A stretch of DNA of 64,000 nucleotides from Cladocopium goreaui. Lineage: Eukaryota; Sar; Dinophyceae; Suessiales; Symbiodiniaceae. Below are positions 26,815 to 38,527 of this stretch, piece after piece. Each line of letters opens with the position of its first letter. Position 1 is the first letter of the stretch. The DNA lies in assembly GCA_947184155.2 (NCBI GenBank), contig CAMXCT020001868.1, positions 124,001-188,000 on the forward strand, in the 5' to 3' direction. The notes under the pieces were generated by a model. That model worked only from the letters and a program-made list of their open reading frames with translations. It was not told the origin of the DNA and did no database searches. The position numbers were made by a program, and so were the translations under genes.

Positions 26815-29731
26815 GTCAACAAGGCCGCAACGTCTATGGTGACCGCAGCCGGTATGGTAAGCCACAGATTAAGGCCGCCAAGCGAATGGCTCGCTGGCGC
26901 TCGAGGAAGAAGTATGGTCTGCAGCTGAGACTGTGGAGAGTATTTAGAGCATTTGAGAAGCGCATTGACGGTGAGCGCACTTTATCTTGAGTTGGGAAAA
27001 AAATGCCTTGGCGGAGTCCGCAAGAAAGGTGAGATTGCAAAACTGTGTCTGGATGATGTCAACTTGAATTTAAACGTACGTATGTTTTGGTTTCTAATCT
27101 TGCCTTGAGGTTCATACACTGCCAGACAGGTTCCAAGAAGGTGTCGCTGCCATGAATGACGGTGGCCATGTGTTGGGTTTGAGTGTTAAGGTGTTCTCCA
27201 GTATTGGATTCGCCGAAAAATCTCACACATGCAGGCATGTAGACAACCAACTTACTTCAACGGCGACATTCAACTTTAATGGCCTGCATGCAGTTCCAAA
27301 AATCGGCACCACATACCCTATGTTTTGGACTTTGCCTTGCTGAAAGACGCCACACTTTTGCTCTAATGCTCCAACTCCCTGAAAAGCTAAATGGTCGTGG
27401 ATCGAAAACATATCAGTCATGAGAGATCAACATGACTTACTGTATATTCAGACATACCAAGATTGTAGGTAAACATCGGAGTATCAGACATCATCAAGCC
27501 AGGAAGTCACCCTAGTTGTGTAATAGTTTCAGTTTCCAGCTCGCATCACACTATGCCTACTATGCAAGGTATCCATTGTACGACATCCTCGAGGATGTTG
27601 CCTGTGGCACCTGTTCAAGTCCTCAATTTGCAATAGTTTTTTTGAACAAGTGTGGAAATTCTGATCGCAAACAGTTGTCAGATTTGGCTTTCCTTTTGCA
27701 ATGATCACATTCATTCTCCATTCAATCGCGTGCGGAAGAGTTTATTTCCACATACAGATGAATTCTTGCAGGAAGTCTACGAGAAGGTCCCCACCTACAC
27801 TATCATTAGCGAACCTGATGTATCTCGCTGGCAATTTTGTTGAGAAGTTGATAAGTTGCGCTTGAGATGAGGTGTGTTTCTTCCTCTTTGACACTTGCTG
27901 ATATTCTCACTCAGGAGCCTTTGGAGCCCGTCATGAAAGTTCCAGACTCTCAGCTGCAAATTATTACGTCACGGCAATGATATGCTGATTCATTGCAGAT
28001 TATGCTGCAAAAAGTGGTTGTGACTTGGTCAGTTGACGGAGCGCTATCCCTGGGCTGGCGATTTGTCCAAAGTCAACGAGCGCAAGCAGCGAAAGGCCTA
28101 CGCAAAGAAGCTGCAAGAAGTGAAATTATATGTGGTTTGCCACTTTCTGTCACCATATTTCTGACATTATGGTCTTGTGATGCCTTGTGAACATGGTGAT
28201 TCCAATCAAGCTTTGGGTGGCAGGAACATGGTGAGAACGAGGATAGGCAGGAAGCCCAGATCGTGCTGAGAGAAGATTTTGAAGATCAGACTAAGAGTCG
28301 GATGTATGATGTCAGAATCACATTTGTTTTCTTTTTACATTAGGATGGAGCCTCTGTTTGCAGCTTGGAATGGAGCTGGGCGTCCGCCAAAAAGCTGGGA
28401 ACTTGGGAACTTTGTGTTGAAGTGGGCCGTACAGGGTCCTCAATGAGTCCATTTTTGGCAAGACAAGAGACAAACAAAGGAACAGCATAAGATAAGATCA
28501 CAACAATTCTGAGACATTTTCAGTCTGTTACACTTGGGTAGCAAATTCTTAGTTGGCAAAGAACCAGCTGATGCACCCATCCTGCTCCAATTCGCTCCAA
28601 CCTGCCTTGATGTAGATCGTTCCACAGTGCTTTTTGAAAGACAATTAGAAGGATGTGAAGGATGTGAAGGATGTGTTTGTCCAGCTGGGAGCATGTCAGT
28701 GAGCACCAAGTGTGGAGGCCGACAGGAGAAGTGGGAGAAGAGGATGGGATGGCCTAGCTACAATCATCCGCCTGGGTCCAAGTGTGCATCCACTATGTTC
28801 GTTTTGCTCGTTTCAGGCTGGTCAATTCCACGAAGATTCGTTAAGTATGTTAAGTTGCATTTTCCAAATCCATCAAACTTCCATCAAACATCTAGATGGG
28901 GATTTGTAACACTCACACCTACATTAATTACCAGTCCTGGATCCATATGGTTGAACATCCATGTGCCACCTGGCCATTGTTGCTGTGTTCACCAGTGTCC
29001 CAGGGGGCCCAGGGCCCCCATGGCTCACTGATCAAGGCCATGGCTCAACGCGCCCAAGGTTGGCGAAGACGTGAAGGCGTTGGTCACCGATGGATGTGGC
29101 ATTGGTCACCATTGACCTGAGAAGCCCAGATGGAATGCATGGGAATATATGGGAATGCATCATATGATATCATATGCATCCCATTTTCGGTCGTCACGAT
29201 TTTGGTTAGCCAGATATCATACGTAGTACCGCGTCTCTGATTGCTAAATATCATCAAGCTGGCCTGCTATCATCTCGTGGCCAGGTTCTCCCTACGATGA
29301 CGTGGAAGAAACACAGAGAACCTGAAGACTGGCAGAAGGATACCACTCAAGCTAAGTGGTTGAAGTGGGCCAGAAGCCCAGATGCTGAAAGCCTCTTATA
29401 CAAAAGGTCCTCGACTTGTTGACTTGTTGGAAGCATCTTGAAGCAATCAACTTTGAGCACCAGATTGACTGAAGTGACTGAGCTTCCACTGAAGACAGTT
29501 CACAACGATGACATCCACATCCATGGAATCCATGCTCAACGTGCCTCCAATGCCTTCCCAATGTAGCACAGGCTTTCCTTTCTGTCCTCACGGATTTCCT
29601 TTCTCACGGACCATCATCCGATTCTGTGGTCATCTTCCGTGAAAGTGATGCAGGTGGAAGAGCGTAAGCAGCTCGAGAAGGAGATTTACGAAGAAGTTGG
29701 CTTTGAGCACGAGGCGTGGCGTGCTGGGGGT
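26815..29731 (+). CDS. Candidate multi-exon host gene, Lys/Glu/Arg-rich protein
   Basis: Six short exons look coherent. 26815-26970 encodes YGDRSRYGKPQIKAAKRMAR and a basic Trp-rich end, stopping at GACG before GTGAGC. 27772-27819 (after TTGCAG) encodes EVYEKVPTYTIISEPD and stops before GTATCT. 28033-28119 (after GGTCAG) encodes LTERYPWAGDLSKVNERKQR and stops before GTGAAA. 28224-28310 (after GGCAG) encodes EHGENEDRQEAQIVLREDFE and stops before GTCAGA. 29285 to about 29390 encodes TWKKHREPEDWQKDTTQAKW. 29654-29731 (after ATGCAG) encodes VEERKQLEKEIYEEVGFEHE. Two exons are 87 bp with phase-0 ends. The family is not recognised; the charged helical composition suggests a structural or RNA/ribosome-associated protein, which is a guess. 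First and last exons are unknown. Confidence 0.42.
28645..28675 (+). repeat. 9-bp tandem repeat GGATGTGAA
   Basis: Three units of GAAGGATGT. Confidence 0.7.
29151..29183. repeat. Near-perfect palindrome
   Basis: CATATGATATCATATG (29161-29176) is a perfect 16-bp palindrome. With small gaps it extends to GGGA...TCCC arms. It may form a cruciform or be the relic of a small inverted-repeat element. Confidence 0.6.
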
Positions 29732-30409
29732 CAGCCTTGACTAAGTCTGCAGAATCGAAGTCCTACTGCAAGGACGATGTCTATATAGGTGTTGTTTGTT
29801 ACGTTGTGATATGCTCCGCATTCTTCCTGGAAGGCAAAGTGAGCTTGCGGGCATAGTCCAGATGTGAAAGCGCTGAGAAAAGAGCCAGTGGGAGTGGGAG
29901 GATTTGGGGTAAGATACTACACAGAGGAGTGGAAGTCAAGTGAAGTGCAAGGTCATGTTCATGTGTGTATACTTTGCGCATGCATATTTATGTGATGATA
30001 TGTGATGCAAATTTTGCAGGTATACGGCAAACTGTAACAGACGCATGTGTGACCTAGTATGTGTGTGTGCACAGTTCTCTCCACCGTAGTGAAATAAGTT
30101 GGGGCATAAGAGGTGATTTGATGTCAATGCGAGGTACAGTGCTTCACGACTTCTGCTTTTTTGTTTTGCAAACTGGCCGAAGTATGAGACTGCTACTCCC
30201 GCAGCTTTTTGGCTTGGATGAACGAAGAAGATACCATAAAGCGGCTAATGAGTGTGTTCGTTTTCTCGTGGAGCTTTGAATGCATACTGATATAGTTGAT
30301 ATGGATAGAACGGCCTTGCATTCGTGGTGGGTACCAAAATACTTCGAAGACAGCGAGACCTCCAGAACAAGAAGAGATGTGCTTCGAAGTAGACTCAGTA
30401 GACATGCTT

Positions 30410-30609
30410 GTGGCTTAGCAAGCCGAAACTCGCATGGATATTACTTCGCCGTGAACAGACATCCTTGCATGGGACAGTGTTTCTTGAGCCAAACGGGCAG
30501 ATATTTGTTGAAATTCTCATTCATTCAGTTCACATGTGGGATGCGGCGCTATCATGGGTCAATGAACCGGCGGTTACTCTGCTGCAAAGCTGTCCCCAGT
30601 GGAAGATGA
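30410..30609 (+). CDS. Candidate host exon ending at a GTACGT donor
   Basis: An open frame of about 66 codons reading SKPKLAWILLRREQTS, then GTVFLEPNGQIFVEILIHSV and ending CPQWKMK directly before GTACGT. The border is clean and the composition is protein-like. A reverse-strand partial match to the spliced leader inside this exon is coding sequence and probably chance. The family is not recognised. It could be an exon of the gene that continues to 31-33 kb. Confidence 0.38.
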
Positions 30610-31096
30610 AGGTACGTTTCAGCGCAGGAGTCCTTTGAACCATCCTTTCGCTGATATTGTTGGACTTCCAATGACTTTCACGTGTTTCAAGACACCTCCA
30701 TCAAGCATGTCAACTTCCAGGGGGAACCGAGCCCTGGTTGTAATTTAGGAATTACATTTCCTCAAGACCTCACAAAGTTGGCCCAGCACTATGCCATTCA
30801 ACCGAATTCTTCAACTGGTAGATTTTCCCGTATCAAGAACAGACCCGTAAAACATGTTCATCCCTCTCGCTACAAAGCATGAAATTGCCAGCTCCCGACT
30901 AGCAATCATTTCATGCCATTGCTCATGAGTGGTTTACGATTTCATCGAGGTTCGCACGCTTGGTGCTCATAGGTGGGAGAAGTTTGGCATGATGAAAGAA
31001 GTTCATGTTATCCAAAGTTGGAATCCTGTACCCAAACAGTGAGCAAGACAGCGATAGACAGCGACACTCTCGGATGATGAGCTCTTGAGCCTATTG

Positions 31097-31245
31097 ATGG
31101 CTCTCAGTCTCTGGATCAGCCTGAGAGCTCTGAATGCAGGTGGAACTTCCTTTGTCGTACTTGCCTGGATTGTCGTCCTGAGCCTGTATGCGGCGGTACC
31201 ACAAATCAATTCCAGCAGGCCAGCAACTCAGTGTTCACATATGTA
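31097..31245 (+). CDS. Possible signal-anchor exon (MALSLWISLRALNA)
   Basis: ATG 31097 opens a hydrophobic stretch (FVVLAWIVVLSLYAAV) that could be a signal peptide or anchor, about 360 bp upstream of the first glucosidase II-like exon. A CAGGT lies after codon 14, so a shorter exon is possible. Linking it to the next gene is speculative. Confidence 0.22.
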
Positions 31246-31344
31246 TCCAACAAAATGACATGGCATGCCCAATTCTGTGTATAATATGTGTATATAATAT
31301 GTGTATAATCTAGGCAGCTTCCAAGCGATTTTCACTGGTCCAAG

Positions 31345-31390
31345 TTGGCCGAGTGGCTGAGGCCGACAGCCTTAAGAGGTGCAAACCACA
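31345..31390 (+). other. tRNA-Leu/Ser-like A-box half
   Basis: TTGGCCGAGTGGCTGAGGC resembles the D-arm/A-box of Leu and Ser tRNAs, and CTTAAG follows at the expected anticodon place. The anticodon stem does not pair and there is no proper T-arm. It is probably a tRNA relic or chance, not a gene. Confidence 0.25.
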
Positions 31391-31602
31391 GGCTCACCGC
31401 AGCTGACAGGTCTGACAGGGCCGTCGAAACAGCTGAGTCGCAAATGCCTGCAGCACTGCCAGCAGCAATGGTAACTGCAGCCCCGGTGGCAGCGCTGCCA
31501 CCTTCGGATGAGCCGAGCAAGCAGACGCGAGGCGTGGTGAAAACTGAAACCTGGATGGGCCTCCTGACTGATTCAATGACAGCGGAATCAGCGGAATTTC
31601 AG

Positions 31603-32480
31603 AGATTTTGAATTTTGAAGATTTTGAAGGAGCAGCGGAATTCCAGCAGCACTATGCGCAACTGAACGCAGAGGGCCGCTTCGAGTGCTTCGATCACAGC
31701 AAGAGCATTGAGCCGAGAACAGATGGTAGGGGAAACATGGTGAAACACATTTCCCTTCAATGGCCGGTCCAACTTGAAATGATCCTTCGATTGGCTGTCT
31801 TTTTTCCTCCCTTTCTAAGCTACTTGAAAGATTTACATTTGTGTAGTTGTTTTCTGAGGTTTCGAAACCTTTGCCGTGGTCAATGATGACTACTGCGACT
31901 GTGAAGATGGTAGTGATGAACCTGGGACAGCTGCATGTGCAGGCGCCCGTCAGCCAGCAATAGAACTCAATTCAGCATCCTCACTGAAGAATTCAGAACC
32001 AGTTTGACTTGGCTCTTCAGAATCTTCAGACAGGTTTGCCATCTTCAAGCCTCAAAGAATTTGCCTGCAACTGGGAAAAAGGACTTGGATCTGCTTTGCT
32101 CAGCACGTGCCGTTTTCAACAGATCCATAGCGCAGGAGAAGGACCCTTCGTGCACCTGTCTACGGTGAACGACGGGCTTTGTGATTGTTGCGCCGGCCAG
32201 GTGCAACTGATTCCAAACTATTGTAAACTGATTCAGACAATTGTAAGTGTACATAAATGTACTACATCAGCACAAAAATACAGCACATCTACCTTATCTG
32301 AATACGTTTCGCACCATTTGTAAGGCAACTGGTGTAGGCTTGATAGCTTGGGGCCTGGGATCATCCTGACATGCAGGACGAGTGGGGAAGTGATACCCAG
32401 TGTCCTGACCGCTGCGATGAGCTTGCGGCCGCTGCAGCAAAGTCTGCATCACAGGCCATGGAAGGCAGCAAAGTGCGGCA
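31603..32480 (+). CDS. PRKCSH-like: Glucosidase II beta subunit-like gene, N-terminal exons
   Basis: The glucosidase II beta subunit is an ER protein that holds the alpha subunit and helps trim glucose from N-glycans. Four exons match its N-terminal paired LDLa-like Cys domain. 31603-31725 encodes [18 protein letters not shown] and ends at GTAGGG. 31859 to about 31940 encodes [20 protein letters not shown]. About 32110-32200 encodes [14 protein letters not shown] and ends at GTGCAA. 32377 to about 32480 (after ATGCAG) encodes [20 protein letters not shown] and an Ala/Lys/Glu coiled-coil start. Phases agree where I could check: exon 1 ends in phase 1 and exon 2 supplies two bases, and exons 3 and 4 join in phase 0 to give CDCCAGQDEWGSD. 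The coiled-coil and MRH parts are not found, so the gene is split by long introns, partial or decayed. Confidence 0.78.
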
Positions 32481-32920
32481 GGCCTAGATGGAAGGGGAAT
32501 CTGATGGAATCTGCTTGAAACATCTTGTATCTCAGTTATCTCAGTATCTCTTTTTATTTTTCAGCAGATGAAGGCTTTCAGGATCATCACGGCAACATTG
32601 GCTGGAATGACAATGGACAGTCCATCTTTTTCAGGGCTATGTCAGCCGAGCCCTTCATCTCCAGTCAAGCCGGTTCAAAGACAGAGATGGAGGCGAGTCC
32701 GTTGGCGAAGAAAATTTGCCATCCAGCTACTTGGATACTCAACAAAGCTGGCACAATTGTTGTCCGGCTTTTAACTCATTTTAACTCTACGTACTCTATA
32801 TATCTCTATATCAATATCTAAGATCCCCTTGCCACCGGAATGCGTTTTTGGAAAGACCTCAGTAGCAAATACAAACTTCAGAGCTCATGGCAGCAATTTG
32901 CAAATTCCCAGGTTCCTCAG

Positions 32921-33052
32921 GTTCCTTCCAAGGCTTCCACCGCAGCTCTGTGGCTTATGACGCTGAAATAGTTAAATTTGCCTGGTGCAAACCTGGCCAA
33001 GCGATAGCATTTGCGCTCGTGTATATAGCCGTTGCTGGGGGCCTAGCCGTTG
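32921..33052 (+). CDS. Candidate exon with a membrane segment
   Basis: CCTCAG precedes a frame reading SFQGFHRSSVAYDAEIVKFA and then AIAFALVYIAVAGGLAV. It ends at GTATGT. The borders look like true splice sites and one transmembrane helix is predicted by eye. It does not belong in a glucosidase II beta subunit, so another gene is likely. Confidence 0.4.
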
Positions 33053-33412
33053 GTATGTTCAAAGTGTCAGCAATTTGGTCAAGTTGGTTTCACCAATTGC
33101 GATTTCTAGACTCAACAGCACAGTCACAACCCCAGTTAAAAGATGTTAAAAGTTATAGTCATATCAATCATTTATCATTGAGTCTGATGGGTAAAATGTT
33201 AGTGTAATGATTGTATAGGTAGTTGGGTTCTAAAATGCTACGCTGCTTGTGGTGATAGGTGAATATCTTGGCCTTGTGCTAGTTGGTGAGGTGATGTTGG
33301 TATCTCTGCTGGCCGTGAGCTACTTCGTGTGCGTACACGCTGATTTGAAGACGGGAAGTGCCACCACGGCCACCCGGCTGCAGTTCTCACCACTGGATGG
33401 CGCGGTTTGAGT

Positions 33413-33460
33413 GTGGCAATCTGTGGCAATCTGTGGCAATCTGTGGCAATCTGTGGCAAC
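33413..33460 (+). repeat. 10-bp tandem repeat CAATCTGTGG
   Basis: Four to five units. Both strands are open but not convincing as protein. Confidence 0.85.
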
Positions 33461-33574
33461 CAAGGTGGCCAATTTCTTGAGAAGCTCGGAATTCCTGGAT
33501 GCCGCAACCGATGCCCTTGCAGGGATTATGAAGGACAGTGCTGTGCAGTGATATGCTACGTAGTGCCAATGTAC

Positions 33575-33864
33575 AATATATATATATATATTTATAAACA
33601 TATATATATATAAAATAGTTACATATATGGTTGGACCTTACATATATATATATATACAGTTATTAAATATATATTTATATATGTAGTATTATATAATTAT
33701 ATAGTTATATATATACATATATCTATCTAGATATGAATATTGTATATATAAATTCAAACTAGTTATATACATATATATTTAATTATATATAGTTATATAT
33801 AGAGTTATTTATATATAGTTATTCATTGTTATATTTACAGTTTTATATATAGTTATTTATATAT
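33575..33864 (+). repeat. AT-rich simple repeat, left of the inverted-repeat element
   Basis: TATATA and AGTTATATATA units. Confidence 0.9.
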
Positions 33865-33915
33865 CATACATTCATTACTTCCTACCCCCAAAGTTCGTAC
33901 CCCCAGATCAAAATG
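33865..33915 (+). repeat. Left terminal inverted repeat (51 bp)
   Basis: Contains CCTACCCCCAAAGTTCGTAC. Exact reverse complement of 34760-34810. Confidence 0.92.
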
Positions 33916-34759
33916 AAAAACTGATCCTGTAGTGACCCAATGTTTTCCAACCTTGTCAAAACTGAGAAGGATTACTCTGGGAAAGGGATGTTTGTGTAAT
34001 AAGGCTTATTAACAAAGGTTCCATTAATGAGCCTGTGGGCGCCAGCAAGACTTCAAATGGATCAAACCCCAATGATATGGGGTTCTTCATCACCTGCAAA
34101 AGGCATTGCTCTTGGGAAGCCTTAATAAAAATCCAGGGGTTGATGTTGGGAAATTCCACCAAACGCGGGCTTGCTAAAGCCCAAAAATACAAAAAAATGA
34201 TAGGCATTGGATAGGGATTGGTAAGGCTTAATAAGGCTTAATACCCTTTACTACAACAGAACAATTGTTTTGAACATAGTGCCAAACGGATTGGTTCTTA
34301 ATAAGGCTTAATAAGGCTTAATACCCCTTACTCCACAGTGCACTTACCACAGGTTCTCTTTACTGAATCTGCACATCTTTTCCCATGGGCATTCACAAAG
34401 CTTAAAAACTACTCACGTTAAGCAATGCATTTGAAACCCTTTACAACAAAAGGCAGCCTTCAGTCGCTCGTGGCACAACTTTCCATCTTTGGGTGGTTGC
34501 AACACATACACGACCACAACTCTCTTAATAAGAGATTTCCATCTCCACAAAAAAGTGCGCAAAAGAAATAATCCTTATGTAGGCCTTGCCAAGGGGAAAA
34601 TAAGGACCAATCCGTTTTGCATTTTTTTCAAAAAACATGTTCTCTTTTAAAAAAGGTTATTAAGCCTTACCAATGCTTATCCAAGCTTCCCAAACATTAA
34701 TAGTACTTATTTAGCCTAACATGGTCAAAACATATTTGCGCACAAAACCCATGGTTTTC

Positions 34760-34810
34760 CATTTTGATCTGGGGGTACGAACTTTGGGGGTAGGAAGTAA
34801 TGAATGTATG
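34760..34810 (-). repeat. Right terminal inverted repeat (51 bp)
   Basis: Contains GTACGAACTTTGGGGGTAGG. Exact reverse complement of 33865-33915. Confidence 0.92.
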
Positions 34811-35502
34811 AATATATAGTTATTTAAATATAGTTATTTGAACAGTTATATATATATATTTCGTTATTGATATATAGTTGTTAATATATAAAGTTGTTTA
34901 TATATAGCTATAAGTATACTTATGTATATAGTATACTCTTATACATATATATAGTTATATATATGTAGTTATATATATATAGAGTTATATTTATATAGTT
35001 ATATATATAGTTATATATATATATATCTATATGTATAGTTATGTATATAGCTATATAATATATAGAGTTATATGTACATATTTAGTTTTGTATTTAGTTA
35101 TGTATACAGTTAATATAGAGTTATATATAAAATTATATATGTAAATATATATATATACAGATATATATATAGTTATACATATATAGATAAAAAAAATAGT
35201 TATACGTATAGTTATTTGTATAGTTTTATATTTTCGGTTATATATATATAGCTATATTTATACAGTTATATATATAGAGTTATGAATATTAAAAACATAT
35301 GTATGATTATTATATATAATTATTATCTTTTATTATTATACATAATTATGAAATATTTGATTATGGTCTACGATTAATATATATTTATATATATATATAT
35401 ACTTATTTTTTTAAAATAATTATAAGATCAATTATTAAATAAAACTATTATATACAATTATTATATATAACTATTATATATACTTGTTTTTTTTAATTAT
35501 CA
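34811..35502 (+). repeat. AT-rich simple repeat, right of the inverted-repeat element
   Basis: Continues the same AGTTATATATA pattern as the left side, which shows the element inserted into one repeat tract. Confidence 0.9.
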
Positions 35503-36494
35503 TCGAAGGAAGTTTAGAAGTCAAACTTCCGACAATATGGGCAGATGAAAAGCAGAGCAGGGCAGAGGCAGAGAGAAGAGACAGATTAGAAGAGAGAAGA
35601 TCAGAGAAGAGAAAGAGTCAGAAGAAAGAAGATGCAGATGCGCGAAAAGGTAGGAAAGTCGCGAAACACTGTGTTTTTCCAATGATTTGTGGCTCCGGAG
35701 GGTCGAAAAGTAGGCTCGCTAAAGCGGCGGGTGCGGAGCCATTTGGCCAGATGAGAGATGAAAAATTGCACGCCGTTGTGGCGCGAAGCACATTTCGAAG
35801 TCAAAATGTACAAAGCACCACATGTTCGGACCACCTTTAGAAGTTGAGATGTGGAAAAAAAAGTGCACGCCGTTGTGGCGCGAAGCACATTTCCAAGTCA
35901 AAATCTACAAAGCATTTCAGCCCCTGAGCATTTCTAGAAGTTGTGATGTCGTGAAGTGCATGCCGTTGTGGCACGAAGCACATTTCGAAGTCAAAATGTT
36001 AAAACCACCACATGTTTGGACCACTTTTGGAAGTTGAGATGTCAAAAAAGTGCAGCCGTTGTGGCGCGAAGCACATTTCCAAGTCAAAATGTTAAATCAT
36101 CACATGTTCGGACCACTTTTTGACGTCCCGATGTCGCTTCGCAGGCGCAAGGGATTGTGCACCTTGGCAAAAGTGAGCAAAACGTGAGGGTTTTGTAGCA
36201 TTTCCAAAAACGATGGCAGGCGTGGGACATTTGAAGAGGATCTGCAAAGATGCATTTTCCGTGGCAGGCTCAGTACAAGAGACATGCTCATCAGAGCTGC
36301 TAGGAGTTCCGGGCGCTGATTTTTGGAGCATCAGATCTTCAGGTTTGCTGAGATGATTTTGCGTGACAGGTGCAGCACTTCGTATGACCTGGCATCACTT
36401 TTTCGTGGCAGGTGCAATACTTTAGACAGGTGGGGTGGAAAAATCGCAAAACGCATTGGTACGAGGCCGTCAGCTCTGCACTCAACTTTCCATT

Positions 36495-36700
36495 TTTGAA
36501 GGAAGTCTTGCAGAATTGCTTCGTTTTTGATGTTGTCAAGTTCAAAAATTGAGGAGGTCTCACAGCGAGTCTCGCAGAATTGCTTCGTTTTTGACTTTGT
36601 TAAGTTCAAAAATTGAGGAAGTCTCGCAGAATTGCTGCGTTTTTGATGTTGTCAAGTTCAAAAACTGAGGAAGTCTCGCAGAAGAGCTTCGTTTTCAAGC
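36495..36700 (+). repeat. 51-bp tandem units within copy B
   Basis: Units with GTCTCGCAGAATTGCTTCG and GATGTTGTCAAGTTCAAA, as in copy A. Confidence 0.85.
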
Positions 36701-36734
36701 TTGCAGATAGACAGATAGACAGATAGAGAGACAA

Positions 36735-37455
36735 CTACAACTACAACTACAAGTACCGCTACACTACATTACTACTACAACTACAAGTACAAATATACTA
36801 CGCTACATTGCACAACACTAATTACACTACGCTACGCTAATTACATGTAATCACGCTACACTACACAAATTTCACTACAACTACTACTACAGCAACTACT
36901 ACAACAGCAACTACTACTACAGCAGCAACTACTACTACAACAGCAACTACTACTACAACAGCAACTACTACGACAACAGCAGCTACTACTACAACAGCAA
37001 CAGCTACTACAACAGCAACTACTACCACAACAGCAACAACTACTACAACAGCAACAACTACTACTACAGCAACAACTACTACTACAGCAACAACTACTAC
37101 TACAGCAACAACTACTACTACAGCAACAACAACTACTACAGCAACAACTACTACTACAGCAACAACTACTACTACAGCAACAACTACTACTACAGCAACT
37201 ACTACTACAGCAACTACTACTACAGCAACTACTACTACAGCAACTACTACTACAGCAACTACTGCTACAGCAACTACTACTACAGCAACTACTACTACAG
37301 CAACTACTACTACAGCAACTACTACTACAGCAACTACTACTACAGCAACTACTACTACAGCAACTACTACTACAGCAACTACTACTACAGCAACTACTAC
37401 TACAGCAACTACTACTACAGCAACTACTACTACTACTACTACTACTACTACAGCA

Positions 37456-37499
<44 letters not shown>

Positions 37500-37990
37500 G
37501 ATGACCGCCGCCACCACCACCACCACCACCACCACCACAGCTACAACTACAATTACAAGTACAGCTACACTACATTACGCTACAAAACGCTAATTAAATT
37601 GCAGTACATTACAGCTACAACTGCAACTACAACTACAACTACACTACATTACACAAAGCTATGCTACACTAATTACATTACATTACACTACAACTGCAAC
37701 TACCACTACATTGCACTACACGACACTACACTACAACTACAACTACACTACTTTACACTACAATACACTAGGCTACACTACACTATATATACCATGCTAC
37801 AGTACACAACACTACAGTACACTACAATACACTACACTAATTACACCACACCACAACTACAACTGCAACTGCGCTACACTAATTACACTACTTTACAGCT
37901 ACAACTTAAAACGACAACTCCACTACACTACAACTACAACTACACCTACAACTACAACTGCACCACACCACACTATATCCAGCAGTTGTG
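36735..37990 (+). repeat. ACT/CAA trinucleotide repeat core of copy B
   Basis: The left part is CTACTACAGCAA 12-bp units, then (CTA)n near 37430-37500, a (CCA)n patch near 37510, and degenerate ACAACTACAACTACACTAC to the end. It creates a 225-codon Val/Ala frame on the minus strand and a Thr/Tyr frame on the plus strand, neither taken as genes. Confidence 0.93.
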
Positions 37991-38169
37991 GTGAGGTGAC
38001 CACTGCAACAACATTGCAGCCACTCCAGAAAACACAACTCCAACCACCTTTTCGTCCATCAGTGGATTCGCTCTGCCATCTGTGATTCACAACAACCAAC
38101 CTCTCCTATGGGTTTACTGTTTTTGAAACTTCCGTCACCGCCTTGTGTGGCACCACTGGTATAAAACTC

Positions 38170-38515
38170 TTAGAAACAATTTTGTATATAATTGATTAAA
38201 TAACTATATATATATATATATATAAAATAGCACTTTATAATTTGATTTTTAACATTGTGTAAATATATATATATATATTTACTTATATACATATATGTTT
38301 TTATAAATGATAATATATATGATTAAATATATGATTTTGTATATGATAATAGATTTGATTATATATATATATGTTTTTTTTTTTAAAATAAGATTATATA
38401 TATATGATTATATAAATGATTATATATGAATATATATATATATATATCTATATGTAATTGCAAATGAAATTATAAAATACTGTATCTAACTGTATATATA
38501 TATATACACACATTT
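38170..38515 (+). repeat. AT-rich simple repeat
   Basis: TATATA and TATGATTATATA units directly after copy B. Confidence 0.88.
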
Positions 38516-38527
38516 GACATAATGCAG

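Larger units (their letters stand above)
33865..34810. mobile_element. 946-bp non-autonomous element with 51-bp perfect inverted ends
   Basis: Left end 33865-33915 (CATACATTCATTACTTCC...) and right end 34760-34810 are perfect reverse complements over 51 bp, with the match extending past one indel. No ORF of note is inside. AAGGCTTAATAAGGCTTAAT words occur in two internal places and an inverted form (TTATTAAGCCTTACC) nearer the right end. It lies wholly inside an AT tract, so the target duplication cannot be read. The ends do not match a superfamily I can name. Confidence 0.85.
35503..38162 (+). repeat. Long dispersed repeat family, copy B
   Basis: Same start (TCGAAGGAAGTTTAGAAGTC hairpin), purine zone, four 93-97-bp units (35768 to about 36130), shared middle and 51-bp units as copy A. 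A short GATA run follows, then about 1.2 kb of CTA/CAA repeats, and then the same distal block as copy A (38040-38162, including TTCGCTCTGCCAT). It is longer than copy A only because of the simple-repeat core. Confidence 0.85.

Noticed and set aside
30483-30497. Reverse-strand CTTGAGCCAAA match to the spliced leader
   Set aside because: Only 11 bases match, and they lie within a likely coding exon. Within chance for 64 kb.
31345-31611. 89-codon ORF beginning MAEWLRPTALRG
   Set aside because: It starts in the tRNA-like relic and overlaps the first glucosidase II exon in another frame.
36861-37538. 225-codon minus-strand Val/Ala ORF
   Set aside because: Simple-repeat translation of the CTA/CAG tract.
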